DNA of 64,000 nucleotides, from positions 1-64,000 of the forward strand of contig CAZIUB010000008.1 in the NCBI GenBank assembly GCA_964542425.1, read 5' to 3'. The DNA comes from Dongia_A sp964542425. GTDB taxonomy: Bacteria; Pseudomonadota; Alphaproteobacteria; Dongiales; Dongiaceae. The notes under the pieces were generated by a model that searched no databases, was not told where the DNA came from, and saw nothing but the letters and a program-made list of their open reading frames with translations. Both the position numbers and the translations under genes were made by a program. Below are positions 25,127 to 35,182 of the stretch, one piece after another. Within the stretch, counting starts at the first letter, position 1. Each line of letters starts with the position of its first letter.

Positions 25127-26173
25127 ATGGTAACGAAACAGCAGGACCCAATTCTTGGTGAGGGGATAAAGAGCGAAAACTTTGTCCGACATATCAAAGG
25201 AGATGCGACAGGTACTGGCACGGCGGATATTAATAGTTCCGAGTGTCATCTAGAATCATATTACGCTGATTCTCAACTCAAGCCTGCGGTGTTTCTTAAG
25301 GCGCTTCGGAGCGCAAAGCTCAGATCCTTCCGACCCGACGACTTGGCGGCGGCATCAAAGATTCTATTTGAGACCGATCAAACTCTCCGGCGGACAGCTG
25401 CGTTTTTAGGTAAAGGCCCGGACCCGATACGTAGATGGGTTACACATGCTACCAGAATATCGATCAGGCACCTTATTCCGAACATTTCAATAGATGAAGT
25501 TGTCGCGCCGGTGTCATTATTCCAGCAAGTACTGCAGGCTTGCCAAAGCGACCTTTACGGAAAGGACAGGCAATTTCGTGATAGAGCGCAAAACCTTCTC
25601 CGCTTGACCCTAGCGTGGTTGCTCGAAAAGAAAAACCTAAACCCAATAGATGCTCTGCGCCTAGTTTGGAACCTTGAAAGAGAAAGAATCGGCCGGCCGA
25701 ATTCCGACCCTAGCGTCAATGTCGCGCGGCTATTAAGTCGTGCCAATATTAGGCAATTAAAAGATTGCTCTCTGATTGCAGCATTGAGTGATGCGACGAC
25801 TTCAAGAATCGAGTCAGAACGACAGGTGCTGGTCCAGGACAATGTAAAGCTACATGCCAATCTTATTCATCGTGATGAGCAATTGAGAGAGGCCGTTGAG
25901 AGACTTGATGCGGTACAATCTAAAGTAGCTGCTCTGGCCGAAAATATTGCCGTTTTGCGGAAAGAATTGGGGGAGGAGAAAGATTTGCGCGCACTCGATC
26001 ACTCAAGGGCAGTCGCGCACACAAGGCGGTTTCTGACCGAACGCATTGGTCAGTTTCTTTCCGATGCACGGGACGCATTAGAATTTTCCCCACCACATGT
26101 GGACGCGGTTGCTCAACGAATCGAACTGGTTATCGAGGAAATTGCCAAGGAATTGGAGAGAATCAATGAGTGA
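25127..26173 (+). CDS. Helical coiled-coil protein (island gene 2)
   Basis: A 348-residue protein with no recognised family. Residues about 50-220 are predicted helical with no obvious active site. Residues about 225-305 form a strong coiled coil rich in Glu, Arg and Leu (REAVERLDAVQSKVAALAEN), and a final helical segment follows (LVIEEIAKELERINE). The end overlaps the start of the Hsp70-like gene by eight bases, which implies translational coupling. By position and shape it might act as an exchange factor or scaffold for the ATPase, as GrpE does for DnaK, but I see no sequence proof. Confidence 0.75.
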   Translation: MVTKQQDPILGEGIKSENFVRHIKGDATGTGTADINSSECHLESYYADSQLKPAVFLKALRSAKLRSFRPDDLAAASKILFETDQTLRRTAAFLGKGPDPIRRWVTHATRISIRHLIPNISIDEVVAPVSLFQQVLQACQSDLYGKDRQFRDRAQNLLRLTLAWLLEKKNLNPIDALRLVWNLERERIGRPNSDPSVNVARLLSRANIRQLKDCSLIAALSDATTSRIESERQVLVQDNVKLHANLIHRDEQLREAVERLDAVQSKVAALAENIAVLRKELGEEKDLRALDHSRAVAHTRRFLTERIGQFLSDARDALEFSPPHVDAVAQRIELVIEEIAKELERINE

Positions 26174-28022
26174 CATCATCTTTGGGTTGGACTTCGGAAC
26201 GACCAATAGCCTGGCCGCAGTGGTAGTAGCAGGCGAGGTGCGCTCATTGGCCGACGAAGTGGACGGGCGGCCGTTCCCATCCGTGGTCTGGTATCGTGGT
26301 GGTGAAGTTGTGGTTGGACGGGAAGCACGGCGACATATGGAGACGTCGCAAGGAGGTGTCAGCCAGGGTTTCGTCCGATCTCCAAAGATAATGCTTCGGC
26401 GGCCTGGGGCAGTGCACATTGAAGGTCGGGTCGTTGATCCAATCGATATTGTGGCGCACGTGCTTCAACATCTCAAGAAGAGTATTTCTCATCGCCAAGG
26501 ACGAGCTTTCGAAATGTCGAGGGCAGTGATGACGATCCCCGTCGATTTTGCTGGTGCGCAACGCCGGTCCCTTCGGGAAGCTGCTCGGAAAGCTGGGATC
26601 GGTGTCCTCCAATTTGTGCATGAACCCGCAGCTGCACTCTATGCGTACATTCGTGGAAAGCGGGAATTTCAACGCGAATTGACCGCGCTTGAGAACAAGA
26701 TTGTCTTGGTTTTTGACTGGGGCGGCGGCACGCTGGATCTCACTGTTTGCCGTATTCTTGATGGTGTAATCATGCAGGTTGTGAATAGAGGAAACAACGA
26801 AATTGGAGGTGACCGGTTTGATGAGCGCTTGCGCAATTTAGTTCGGGACCGGCATGCAAAGCAGCATGGTTTGTCTGATATTTCGGCGCTAGAGCATCCA
26901 GGAGTTGCTGCACCTTTGTTGACGCAGTGCGAGCTGGCAAAGATAGGGTTGTCATCCAAGAAAAAATTCACTGTGATTGTGAAGGACTACCTCAAAGCGG
27001 CGGGCTCAGGGAGAAATCTATCTGTCGACCTTGATCGAAGCGATCTCGATGCCAGCTCAGACGATTTGGTCGGAGCCGGCCTTCAGGAGATAGATCAGCT
27101 ATTGGAGGGCGCTCACTTGGACCGGAGGGATGTTGAGCTGTGCGTGGCCACTGGGGGAATGGTGAATATGCCGGCAATCTGGCATGGGCTGGTCGAACGC
27201 TTTGGGACACGGGTGCCACCCCTTGCCAACCGGGAGAGCATTATTGCCGAAGGGGCTGCGTGGATCGCGGAAGATGGACTTAGGCTTATGCTAGCAAAGC
27301 CAATCGAAATTCTAGTGGCCAATGGGGCCGGCCGCGGGACATATCTTTCGCTTGTGAATTCTGGGTTTACGCTTCCCGTGGAAAATCAAACTACTGCGAC
27401 CGAGAATCGACGATTTTACTGTGTCGACCCGCGCGACGGAACAGCCGTGTTTGAGTTCGCAAAACCACGCAAGGTGGGGATCGTCCAAGCTACCGACGAT
27501 CGAATTACATTGGGCACAGTGAATTTGCCGGTCGATCCGACGGCTAGGCCGTTTATCGAACGTTTGGAGTGCAAGGTTCAGATCGACGAGAATTACATTG
27601 CACACATTTCCGTTCATTCAAAGCTTCGTGACGAGATTGCTAAGGTCGAGTTTCACGACTTGGATTTTGGACTTTCGCTTCCGGCCAGTGGCTCTCGGCC
27701 GGGCAAGTTACGCTCGGATGGCAGGTCTACGCAGGAAAATAGGCGAGGGCAATTGAATGCAAAAGACGGAATTACGCCGACTAAGCACTCAACGGGAGTA
27801 GTGTCGCTTCGGTCCAATGTTGCGGATTCTGAGGACTGGACATTTGTACCCGGCGACATAGTGAAGCAGATGATTCCAAGCTTCCATTTTTGGGAGCAAA
27901 GCAGTTTTCAGTCTGAAGAAGAGATGTATTACCGGGAGTGTTCCTATTGTAGTCGAACTATATTTGAGATTAATACCCACGGGGCTGTCGAGAAGTGCAA
28001 GCAACACAACTGTGGCGTTTAG
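26166..28022 (+). CDS. Hsp70-like ATPase with C-terminal cysteine cluster (island gene 3)
   Basis: A 618-residue Hsp70/actin-fold protein. The ATPase domain has phosphate-1 GLDFGTTNS (residues 7-15), phosphate-2 VFDWGGGTLDLTV (near 180), the EPAAALYAY connecting segment and an adenosine loop ATGGMVNMPA near 335. A beta-rich region about 400-530 could be a diverged substrate-binding domain. The usual helical lid is missing. Instead the protein ends with Cys592, Cys595, Cys611 and Cys616, a likely zinc ribbon. This is not housekeeping DnaK, which is longer conserved and sits with dnaJ. The context, with a zinc-finger and a coiled-coil partner, suggests a dedicated three-part machine. Confidence 0.85.
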   Translation: MSDIIFGLDFGTTNSLAAVVVAGEVRSLADEVDGRPFPSVVWYRGGEVVVGREARRHMETSQGGVSQGFVRSPKIMLRRPGAVHIEGRVVDPIDIVAHVLQHLKKSISHRQGRAFEMSRAVMTIPVDFAGAQRRSLREAARKAGIGVLQFVHEPAAALYAYIRGKREFQRELTALENKIVLVFDWGGGTLDLTVCRILDGVIMQVVNRGNNEIGGDRFDERLRNLVRDRHAKQHGLSDISALEHPGVAAPLLTQCELAKIGLSSKKKFTVIVKDYLKAAGSGRNLSVDLDRSDLDASSDDLVGAGLQEIDQLLEGAHLDRRDVELCVATGGMVNMPAIWHGLVERFGTRVPPLANRESIIAEGAAWIAEDGLRLMLAKPIEILVANGAGRGTYLSLVNSGFTLPVENQTTATENRRFYCVDPRDGTAVFEFAKPRKVGIVQATDDRITLGTVNLPVDPTARPFIERLECKVQIDENYIAHISVHSKLRDEIAKVEFHDLDFGLSLPASGSRPGKLRSDGRSTQENRRGQLNAKDGITPTKHSTGVVSLRSNVADSEDWTFVPGDIVKQMIPSFHFWEQSSFQSEEEMYYRECSYCSRTIFEINTHGAVEKCKQHNCGV

Positions 28023-28222
28023 GAAAAATTCGTTTGATACGATTCGAAAAGACGAAGCGTGGTGGCTGAGTCAGCCAAAAGGGGATGGAGATTTGATACG
28101 GAGAATGAGACCGGAGTTAACTTCAACCCGATCCGAGGCTGGTGCGGGATGATGGAAAGTCAGGACCTATGGGGCTGAACACTTAATCGCACGGTTTTGG
28201 CGGTCATGCGGCGGGGGCGGAA
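28023..28222. other. Right boundary of the Hsp70-type island
   Basis: About 200 bases with no convincing gene. A short open frame at 27964-28152 overlaps gene 3 and looks spurious. The sequence remains AT-richer until about 28190, where the GC-rich pccB leader starts. No terminal repeats or integrase remnant are seen. Confidence 0.4.
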
Positions 28223-29755
<1,533 letters not shown>

Positions 29756-29774
29756 TCGGGACGGTATCGCCTTC

Positions 29775-31760
29775 ATGTTCAAGAAGATCCTGATCGCCAA
29801 CAGGGGCGAGATCGCGGCCCGCGTGATCCGCACCGCGCGGCGCATGGGGATCGGATGCGTCGCGGTTTTTTCCGAGGCCGATGCCGATGCCCTCCATGTC
29901 CGCGAGGCGGACGAGGCGGTGGCGATCGGCCCGGCGCCGGCGGCGCAAAGCTATCTGGCGGTGGAGAAAATCCTCGCCGCCTGCCGCCAAACCGGCGCCG
30001 AAGCGGTGCATCCGGGTTATGGTTTCCTGTCCGAGAATGGCCCCTTCGCCGAGGCACTCAAGGCGGCTGGAATCGTCTTCATCGGCCCCGGCCCCAAGGC
30101 CATCGCCGCCATGGGCGACAAGATCGAATCCAAGAAACTGGCCAAGGCGGCAGGCGTCGACGCCGTGCCCGGGCATTTGGCGACGATCAAGGATGCCGAG
30201 GAAGCGCTCGCCATTGCCCGTGAGATCGGCTTCCCGGTCATGATCAAGGCCACCGCCGGTGGCGGGGGCAAGGGCATGAGGATCGCGCGAAGCGATACCG
30301 AAGTGCGCGAGGGGTTCAAATCCGCCAGCAGCGAAGCCAAATCGAGCTTCGCCGATGATCGCGTGTTCATCGAGAAGTTCATCGAGGAACCGCGCCACAT
30401 CGAAATCCAGATTCTGGCCGATGCTCACGGCAATTGCCTCTATCTGGGCGAGCGCGAATGCTCGATCCAGCGCCGCCACCAGAAGGTGATCGAGGAGGCG
30501 CCCTCGCCCTTCCTCGACGAGAAGACTCGCCGCGCGATGGGCGAACAGGCGGTGGCGCTGGCGCGCGCCGTCGATTACCAATCCGCCGGCACGGTCGAGT
30601 TCATCGTCGATGCCAAGCGCAACTTCTACTTTCTGGAAATGAACACGCGCCTCCAGGTCGAGCATCCGGTGACCGAGTTGGTGACCGGGCTCGATCTGGT
30701 CGAGCAGATGATCCGCGTGGCCGCCGGCGAGAAGCTGAAGATCCGGCAATCGGACGTGAAGCTCAAGGGCTGGGCGATCGAGGCCAGGATCTACGCCGAG
30801 GAACCGGAGCGGAATTTCCTGCCCGCGATCGGGCGCCTGGTGCGCTACCAGGAGCCGACCGCCAGCGCCCATGTCCGGATCGACAGCGGCGTCTTCGAGG
30901 GCGCCGAGATCGGCATGTATTACGACCCGATGATCGCCAAGCTGGTGACTCATGGCCAGGATCGCATGGCCGCCATCGGTGCGATGCGCGAGGCGCTGGA
31001 TGGTTATTACATCAGGGGCCTCGGCCACAATATCGGATTTCTCTCGGCCCTGGTCCGTCATCCCCGGTTCCACGAGGGAAGACTCACCACCAATTTCATC
31101 GCCGAGGAATTCCCCGATGGTTTCAGGGGCGTCGATCTGCCCGAGGAGGAACTGGGCGATCTGATCGCGGCCGCGGCGATTGTTCATCAGGCCTATGCCA
31201 GGCGCGCGGCGGCCGAGCGCCCCCACTTTCGCACCCAGGCGCCGATCGCCAATGGCGCATGGGTGTTGCGGATAGGCGATTCCATGCGCTCCGTCTCGGT
31301 CGTCGAAACCGCTCTTGGCCACGCGGTGATCGAGGGCGGACGCAGCCGCGAGATCGTCAGCGATTGGCGGCTGGGCGATCCCCTCTATCGCGGCCGGGTC
31401 GATGGCAGGCCGATCATCGTCCAGATCGATCGCAAGGGCATTGGCTATGTGTTGTCCATGGGGGGCGCGCGCCTCGCCATCGAGGTGTTCTCGCCGCGCG
31501 CGGCGGAACTCGCACGCCACATGATCAAGAAAACCCCGCCCGACACCTCGAAATACTTGCTTTCGCCGATGCCGGGATTGCTGGTGTCGCTGGCGGCCAG
31601 GGAGGGCGAGGAGGTCAAGGCCGGCCAGGAGCTGGCGGTGATCGAGGCCATGAAGATGGAGAATTTGCTGCGCGCCGAGCGCGATGGCCGAATCGTCAAG
31701 CTGCACGCAAGGCCTGGCGATTCGCTCGCCGTCGATCAAATTATCGTCGAGTTCGGATGA
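29775..31760 (+). CDS. pccA: Propionyl-CoA carboxylase alpha chain (biotin carboxylase and BCCP)
   Basis: A 661-residue biotin-dependent carboxylase subunit. The N-terminal biotin carboxylase (KILIANRGEIAARVIRTARRMGI, the ATP-grasp GGGGKGMRI loop, and EMNTRLQVEHPVTE) spans about 1-450. A linker domain follows, and a C-terminal biotinyl domain carries the modified Lys in IEAMKMEN near residue 627. It is coupled to the acylphosphatase by ATGA. Confidence 0.95.
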   Translation: MFKKILIANRGEIAARVIRTARRMGIGCVAVFSEADADALHVREADEAVAIGPAPAAQSYLAVEKILAACRQTGAEAVHPGYGFLSENGPFAEALKAAGIVFIGPGPKAIAAMGDKIESKKLAKAAGVDAVPGHLATIKDAEEALAIAREIGFPVMIKATAGGGGKGMRIARSDTEVREGFKSASSEAKSSFADDRVFIEKFIEEPRHIEIQILADAHGNCLYLGERECSIQRRHQKVIEEAPSPFLDEKTRRAMGEQAVALARAVDYQSAGTVEFIVDAKRNFYFLEMNTRLQVEHPVTELVTGLDLVEQMIRVAAGEKLKIRQSDVKLKGWAIEARIYAEEPERNFLPAIGRLVRYQEPTASAHVRIDSGVFEGAEIGMYYDPMIAKLVTHGQDRMAAIGAMREALDGYYIRGLGHNIGFLSALVRHPRFHEGRLTTNFIAEEFPDGFRGVDLPEEELGDLIAAAAIVHQAYARRAAAERPHFRTQAPIANGAWVLRIGDSMRSVSVVETALGHAVIEGGRSREIVSDWRLGDPLYRGRVDGRPIIVQIDRKGIGYVLSMGGARLAIEVFSPRAAELARHMIKKTPPDTSKYLLSPMPGLLVSLAAREGEEVKAGQELAVIEAMKMENLLRAERDGRIVKLHARPGDSLAVDQIIVEFG

Positions 31761-32041
31761 ACCCGACGGAAAAATCGGTGCGGGTCAGGATCAGCGGGCG
31801 CGTCCAGGGCGTGTGGTTTCGTGGCTGGATGATCCGCGAGGCCGAGCAGCGCGGCGTCTCGGGCTGGGTGCGCAACCTCGCCAATGGCGAGGTCGAGGCG
31901 ACTTTTCATGGCGCGGTCGAGGCTGTGGACGACATGATCGAGGCCTGCTGGCACGGCCCCCGCGCTTCGCGGGTGACCGACATTGTGGTCGCGCCGGCGG
32001 CGGCCCCCGCCCCGGGTTTCCATCAAGCGCCGGATGGGTGA
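31757..32041 (+). CDS. Acylphosphatase
   Basis: A 94-residue acylphosphatase, hydrolysing acyl phosphates. The catalytic Arg is in VQGVWFRGW and the catalytic Asn in GWVRNLANGEVE. The start overlaps the pccA stop, so it is the last gene of the pccBA unit. Such a pairing may be by chance or may clear carbamoyl or acyl phosphate; the sequence does not decide. Confidence 0.93.
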   Translation: MNPTEKSVRVRISGRVQGVWFRGWMIREAEQRGVSGWVRNLANGEVEATFHGAVEAVDDMIEACWHGPRASRVTDIVVAPAAAPAPGFHQAPDG

Positions 32042-32171
32042 AAAAATTGGAGCTTGGTCCGGCCAAATTGAATCGCTTTGGGGGAACGATGCAATCTAAC
32101 CCGTCCAAGCTCCAGGTCGGTGGTCGGCGGCGCGTGGGGGTGTCGCGCGAATTCGCCTGGCCACCATCAAT

Positions 32172-33134
32172 TCAGGTCAAGTAATTGCCACCGTCGGCCG
32201 AAGTGAGAATCGCGTTCTCCAGGGTGACCAGCGTGACAAAGGCACTCGGCCCGGCGGCGCCATCCGCGTCGATTTGGACCAGCGTATTGGCGCCGCTCGC
32301 GGTAAACTTGAGGAATCCGTCGGCGAACGCGTCGCTTCCGGCATATCCGAGGCTATCCAATAGGGCGCTGACATCGAGAATGTCGCCGCCCGCCCCGACC
32401 TGAAAATCCTTGGCCAAATCGCCGGCGATTCCGCGCTCCGAGAGTGTTCGATAGGCAAGCACGTCCGCGCCAGCGCCGCCGGTCAAAATGTCGTCGCCCA
32501 ATCCGCCGATGAGACGATCGTTACCATCCTGGCCATTCAGCGTGTCGTTGCCCGATCCGCCTTCGATCCAGTCGCTGCCGAACCCGCCCGACAGCATGTT
32601 GGCGCCGCTGTTGCCGATGATCGTATTGTCGCCCGAATTACCGGTGCCGGCATAGTTGCCGGAACCGACCAAAGTCAGGTTCTCGACATTGGCGGAGAGC
32701 GTGAAGTTGGTGGATGCCCGCACCAGATCGGTGCCCTCGTCGGCGATTTCAGACACCACGTCACCGACATGGTTCACGACATAGGTGTCGTTGCCGGCGC
32801 CACCGGCAAGGTTATCGGCGCCTAATCCGCCGTCCAGCGTGTCATCGCCGACGCCGCCTTGGAGTTTGTCGCGGCCATTGCCGCCGAAGAGGTGATCGTT
32901 GCCATCGCCGCCGGAAAGCCAGTCCTTGCCATTGCCGCCGTAAAGCCAGTCGTCGCCGGCCCCGCCATCCAGCCGATCCTTGCCGTTCTGACCGTGGAGC
33001 TTATCGTTGCCCAGGCCGCCGGTGATCTGGTCGTTGCCGTTGCCGGCGAAAACGACGGCATCCAGCGTGGTAACGGTGAGAATGTCGCTCTTGTTGCCAA
33101 GCTTCACACCGTGGTGATGGTTGCTCTTGCGCAT
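32172..33134 (-). CDS. RTX-type calcium-binding repeat protein
   Basis: A 320-residue acidic protein made mostly of glycine-rich nonapeptide repeats (GGxGxDxLx type), in two blocks at residues about 30-115 and 165-230. These wrap Ca2+ into a parallel beta roll. A C-terminal segment with VLAYRTLSERG--GD-AKDFQVGAGGDILD resembles the end of type I-secreted RTX proteins. There is no N-terminal signal peptide and no type I secretion genes lie nearby. GGAGGAG precedes the ATG. An adhesin or matrix protein is plausible but unproven. Confidence 0.85.
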   Translation of the reverse strand: MRKSNHHHGVKLGNKSDILTVTTLDAVVFAGNGNDQITGGLGNDKLHGQNGKDRLDGGAGDDWLYGGNGKDWLSGGDGNDHLFGGNGRDKLQGGVGDDTLDGGLGADNLAGGAGNDTYVVNHVGDVVSEIADEGTDLVRASTNFTLSANVENLTLVGSGNYAGTGNSGDNTIIGNSGANMLSGGFGSDWIEGGSGNDTLNGQDGNDRLIGGLGDDILTGGAGADVLAYRTLSERGIAGDLAKDFQVGAGGDILDVSALLDSLGYAGSDAFADGFLKFTASGANTLVQIDADGAAGPSAFVTLVTLENAILTSADGGNYLT

Positions 33135-33357
33135 TGCACTCGGCTCCTCCGCGATGGATCATCAAATGCACGGCGCCCATCGAAGGAACGGCAACCGTCA
33201 TCGATTCAACTAGCATCGCTCGGCGTCGCCGACAAATTACTGATTTGTAAGCTCACGGTATGCGCCCGGGAAGAATTGCCGGCGTTGGTCGCGCCATGAT
33301 CTTGCCCAAAGGCGCGGGACTTTGCCGAAGTGGCCATGACCTAATCGCGGTCGGCGC
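33135..33357. other. Divergent region between the RTX gene and hicA
   Basis: No gene seen. It holds the RTX ribosome-binding site (GGAGGAG on the minus strand) and a small inverted repeat ACAAAT-TACTG-ATTTGT at 33232-33248 that could be an operator, which is only a guess. A CTAG at 33211 has no flanking repeat. Confidence 0.4.
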
Positions 33358-33386
33358 TTGACATTTCGCTCCGTAATGCGCATAAT
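33358..33386 (+). promoter_or_regulatory. hicAB promoter
   Basis: TTGACA at 33358-33363 and CATAAT at 33381-33386 with a 17-base spacer, a near-consensus sigma-70 promoter located 27 bases before the hicA start. Its -10 is embedded in a perfect 20-base palindrome. Confidence 0.75.
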
Positions 33387-33395
33387 TATGCGCAT
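33376..33395. promoter_or_regulatory. Palindromic operator overlapping the hicAB -10
   Basis: The sequence ATGCGCATAATTATGCGCAT is its own reverse complement over all 20 bases and covers the -10 box. HicB antitoxins autoregulate by binding palindromes at their promoter through a C-terminal DNA-binding domain, so this is the likely HicB site. Confidence 0.75.
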
Positions 33396-33412
33396 CATGG
33401 GGGAGTGGCCTG

Positions 33413-33604
33413 GTGCCATCTTGGTCAAGCAGGGCGTTGATCAGGTTGATCGAAGCGGACGGGTGGCGCGAGGTTGCCCAGGAGGGATCGCACAAGCAAT
33501 TCAAGCACCCGACCAAACCCGGCAAGGTCACAGTCCCCCACCCGAGGAGGGATTTGCCGCCCGGGACAATTCGGTCGATCCTGAAACAGGCGGGGCTCAA
33601 ATAG
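33413..33604 (+). CDS. hicA: HicA-type mRNA interferase toxin
   Basis: A 63-residue HicA. It uses a double-stranded RNA-binding-like fold to cleave mRNA. The SR-LIRLIEADGW start, the catalytic His in GSHKQFKHP and the KVTVPHP--DLPPGTIRSILKQAGL end are conserved. GTG is the chosen start because it gives the family N-terminus. hicB follows 28 bases later. The toxin appears intact. Confidence 0.92.
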   Translation: MPSWSSRALIRLIEADGWREVAQEGSHKQFKHPTKPGKVTVPHPRRDLPPGTIRSILKQAGLK

Positions 33605-33632
33605 GCCGCGCCGGGAGAACTTGGAGGTCAAT

Positions 33633-34136
33633 TTGACCGAGCTGATTGGCTATATCGCATTGGTTCATCGTTCGAGGCGTACCTACGGAATCATGTTTCC
33701 CGACTTTCCGGGCTGCATTTCGGCCGGCAATTCTTTCGAGGACGCGCTGGCCAATGGCGCCGAAGCTCTGGCGTTCCATGTGCGAGGCATGCGCCTGGAC
33801 GGCGATTCCGTTCCGGCGCCAAGAAGCTTGCGTCGAATTCGCGCCGCCGGGGAAGATTGGGTTGATTGGACCGACGCGGTTGTGGCGGTGGTGCCATTGA
33901 TCGAGCCGAGTGGGGCCGTGAAGCCCACGAACGCCACCTTCGACAGCGCGCTGCTGGAGGCGATCGATCTTTATGCCGAGCGGCGAGGCGAGACGCGAAG
34001 CGCGGTGTTGGCCGAGGCCGCTCGCTTGTTGATGGCGGTTCGTCCCGCCCGCCGGGCCACCACCGACGAAACAGGAACTCGCAAGTCAAGGATGGACAGG
34101 AAAGTTGTCAAGCGACGTGCCGGTAAGGCCGCTTGA
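33633..34136 (+). CDS. hicB: HicB-family antitoxin with ribbon-helix-helix C-terminus
   Basis: A 167-residue antitoxin. The N-terminal partial RNase H-like domain has Y-IMFPDFPGC-SAG-SFEDAL-NGAEAL. The C-terminal region (about 110-150, NATFDSALLEAIDLYAERRG then TRSAVLAEAAR) is a ribbon-helix-helix DNA-binding domain. TTG start at 33633 with GGAGG eight bases upstream. It ends 14 bases from the convergent lipB. Confidence 0.9.
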   Translation: MTELIGYIALVHRSRRTYGIMFPDFPGCISAGNSFEDALANGAEALAFHVRGMRLDGDSVPAPRSLRRIRAAGEDWVDWTDAVVAVVPLIEPSGAVKPTNATFDSALLEAIDLYAERRGETRSAVLAEAARLLMAVRPARRATTDETGTRKSRMDRKVVKRRAGKAA

Positions 34137-34150
34137 GCCCCGACGCACGC

Positions 34151-34792
34151 CTACTCGCCGAACACCTCGCCGAAAGCGGCCTTGAGCGCCGCGTCGAATT
34201 CTTCCATCGAGGCGGTGATGCCGAGCTTGGCCATCGAGGTCACGCCGAATGGCCGTTCCGCGTTGGCCTCGATCCCGCAGGGCACGATGCCGGTGAAATG
34301 CGACAAATCGGGGTCGATGTTGACGGAGATCCCATGGTAACTCACCCATCGGCGCAGGCGCACGCCGATGGCCGCGATCTTGTCCTCGCGTCCGCCCTCG
34401 GCCACCCATAATCCGATTCTGCCCTGGCGCCGCTCCGCCCTGATGTTGAATCGGCCGAGCGCGCGGATGATCCATTCCTCGAGATTGTACACGAAAGCCC
34501 TGACGTCGGGCCCGCGTTGGCTAAGATCGAGCATGACATAGCCCACCCGTTGGCCCGGCCCGTGATAGGTGAATTGGCCGCCGCGCCCGGTGCGGTGGAC
34601 CGGGAAGCGGTCGGGCTCGAGCAGATCCTCGGGCTTGGCGCTGGTGCCGGCGGTATAGAGGGCGGGATGCTCCAGCAGCCACACCATCTCTCGGGCTCTG
34701 GAATCGCGAATGGCGATGGCCCTCGCTTCCATCTCGGCTATTGCTTCCGCATAGGGGACCGGTTGGTCCGAGACGCGCCATTCCAGGTTCAT
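34151..34792 (-). CDS. lipB: Octanoyl-[acyl carrier protein] transferase
   Basis: A 213-residue LipB, which moves octanoate from ACP to lipoyl domains in lipoate synthesis. It shows the EHPALYTAGTSA segment, RGGQFTYHGPGQ-VGY-MLDL, the catalytic Lys in DKIAAIGVR and the catalytic Cys in GIVPCGI. Length and sequence are normal. Confidence 0.96.
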   Translation of the reverse strand: MNLEWRVSDQPVPYAEAIAEMEARAIAIRDSRAREMVWLLEHPALYTAGTSAKPEDLLEPDRFPVHRTGRGGQFTYHGPGQRVGYVMLDLSQRGPDVRAFVYNLEEWIIRALGRFNIRAERRQGRIGLWVAEGGREDKIAAIGVRLRRWVSYHGISVNIDPDLSHFTGIVPCGIEANAERPFGVTSMAKLGITASMEEFDAALKAAFGEVFGE

Positions 34793-34896
34793 GCCGGCCT
34801 TCGCCGTTCCGTGCTTGATCGGGGTTCGGCGATTTGCTATGCCCGCGCACGGTTTCTGGCAAGGGCGCTGGGGGCCAACGTCCCGGCCAGAGATTC

Positions 34897-35042
34897 CGGT
34901 ACCCGCCGTCGCTGATGGTGGATTCCGTAATATGACCCAGCCAGCACACGCCGGCGGGTACTGTCGCTAGGTAACATGGGGCCCAACTTTCGTGGAAGCA
35001 TTGGCGGGTTTGATGTATCACTCCTGTTCGAAACTTGGCACC
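34897..35042 (+). repeat. Family A bipartite palindromic repeat, copy 7
   Basis: Forward copy with GTACCCGCCGTCGCTGATGG, CGCCGGCGGGTACTGTCGC, GTAACATGGGGCCCAACTTTC and TTCGAAACTTGGCACC. It is followed after five bases by a truncated tRNA-Leu. The whole block is duplicated at 35185-35383. Confidence 0.92.
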
Positions 35043-35047
35043 TGGAC

Positions 35048-35100
35048 GCGGTCGTGGCGGAACTGGTAGACGCGCAGCGTTGAGGTCGCTGTGGGGCAAC
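35048..35100 (+). pseudogene. tRNA-Leu(GAG) 5' fragment
   Basis: The first 53 bases are identical to the complete tRNA-Leu at 35331, covering acceptor, D and anticodon arms. They stop in the variable loop at GGGGCAAC, where a palindromic element begins. The T arm and acceptor 3' strand are absent, so it cannot fold as a tRNA. Confidence 0.9.
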
Positions 35101-35104
35101 CAGG

Positions 35105-35182
35105 AAAAGGGGACGCTACCCTTTTCCCTACCCTTTTCCCTCAGGGGCTACGGCAGGCGAGAAAAGGGTAGCGTCCCCTTTT
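35105..35182. mobile_element. Small palindromic element containing GGGGACGCTACCC, copy 1
   Basis: A 78-base element with 21-base perfect inverted terminal arms (AAAAGGGGACGCTACCC and its complement) around CCCTCAGGGGCTACGGCAG. It encodes nothing. It lies between the truncated tRNA-Leu and a family A copy lacking its outermost left arm. The same element occurs at 41667-41756. Confidence 0.85.

Noticed and set aside
23966..28022. Assignment of the Hsp70-like island to the housekeeping dnaK-dnaJ-grpE set
   Set aside because: Gene 3 lacks the lid and typical DnaK C-terminus, gene 1 has no J domain or CxxCxGxG repeats, and gene 2 lacks recognisable GrpE motifs.
26166..28022. Assignment of the island to a named phage-defence system
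   Set aside because: I could not match the gene combination to any system I can name with confidence. A database search for co-occurrence would be needed.
27964..28152. Short open frame after the Hsp70-like gene
   Set aside because: It overlaps the end of that gene, has no ribosome-binding site and shows no recognisable features.
32180..33060. Possible CRISPR-like array of short periodic repeats
   Set aside because: The periodicity is the 27-base coding unit of RTX nonapeptides. There are no unique spacers and no cas genes.
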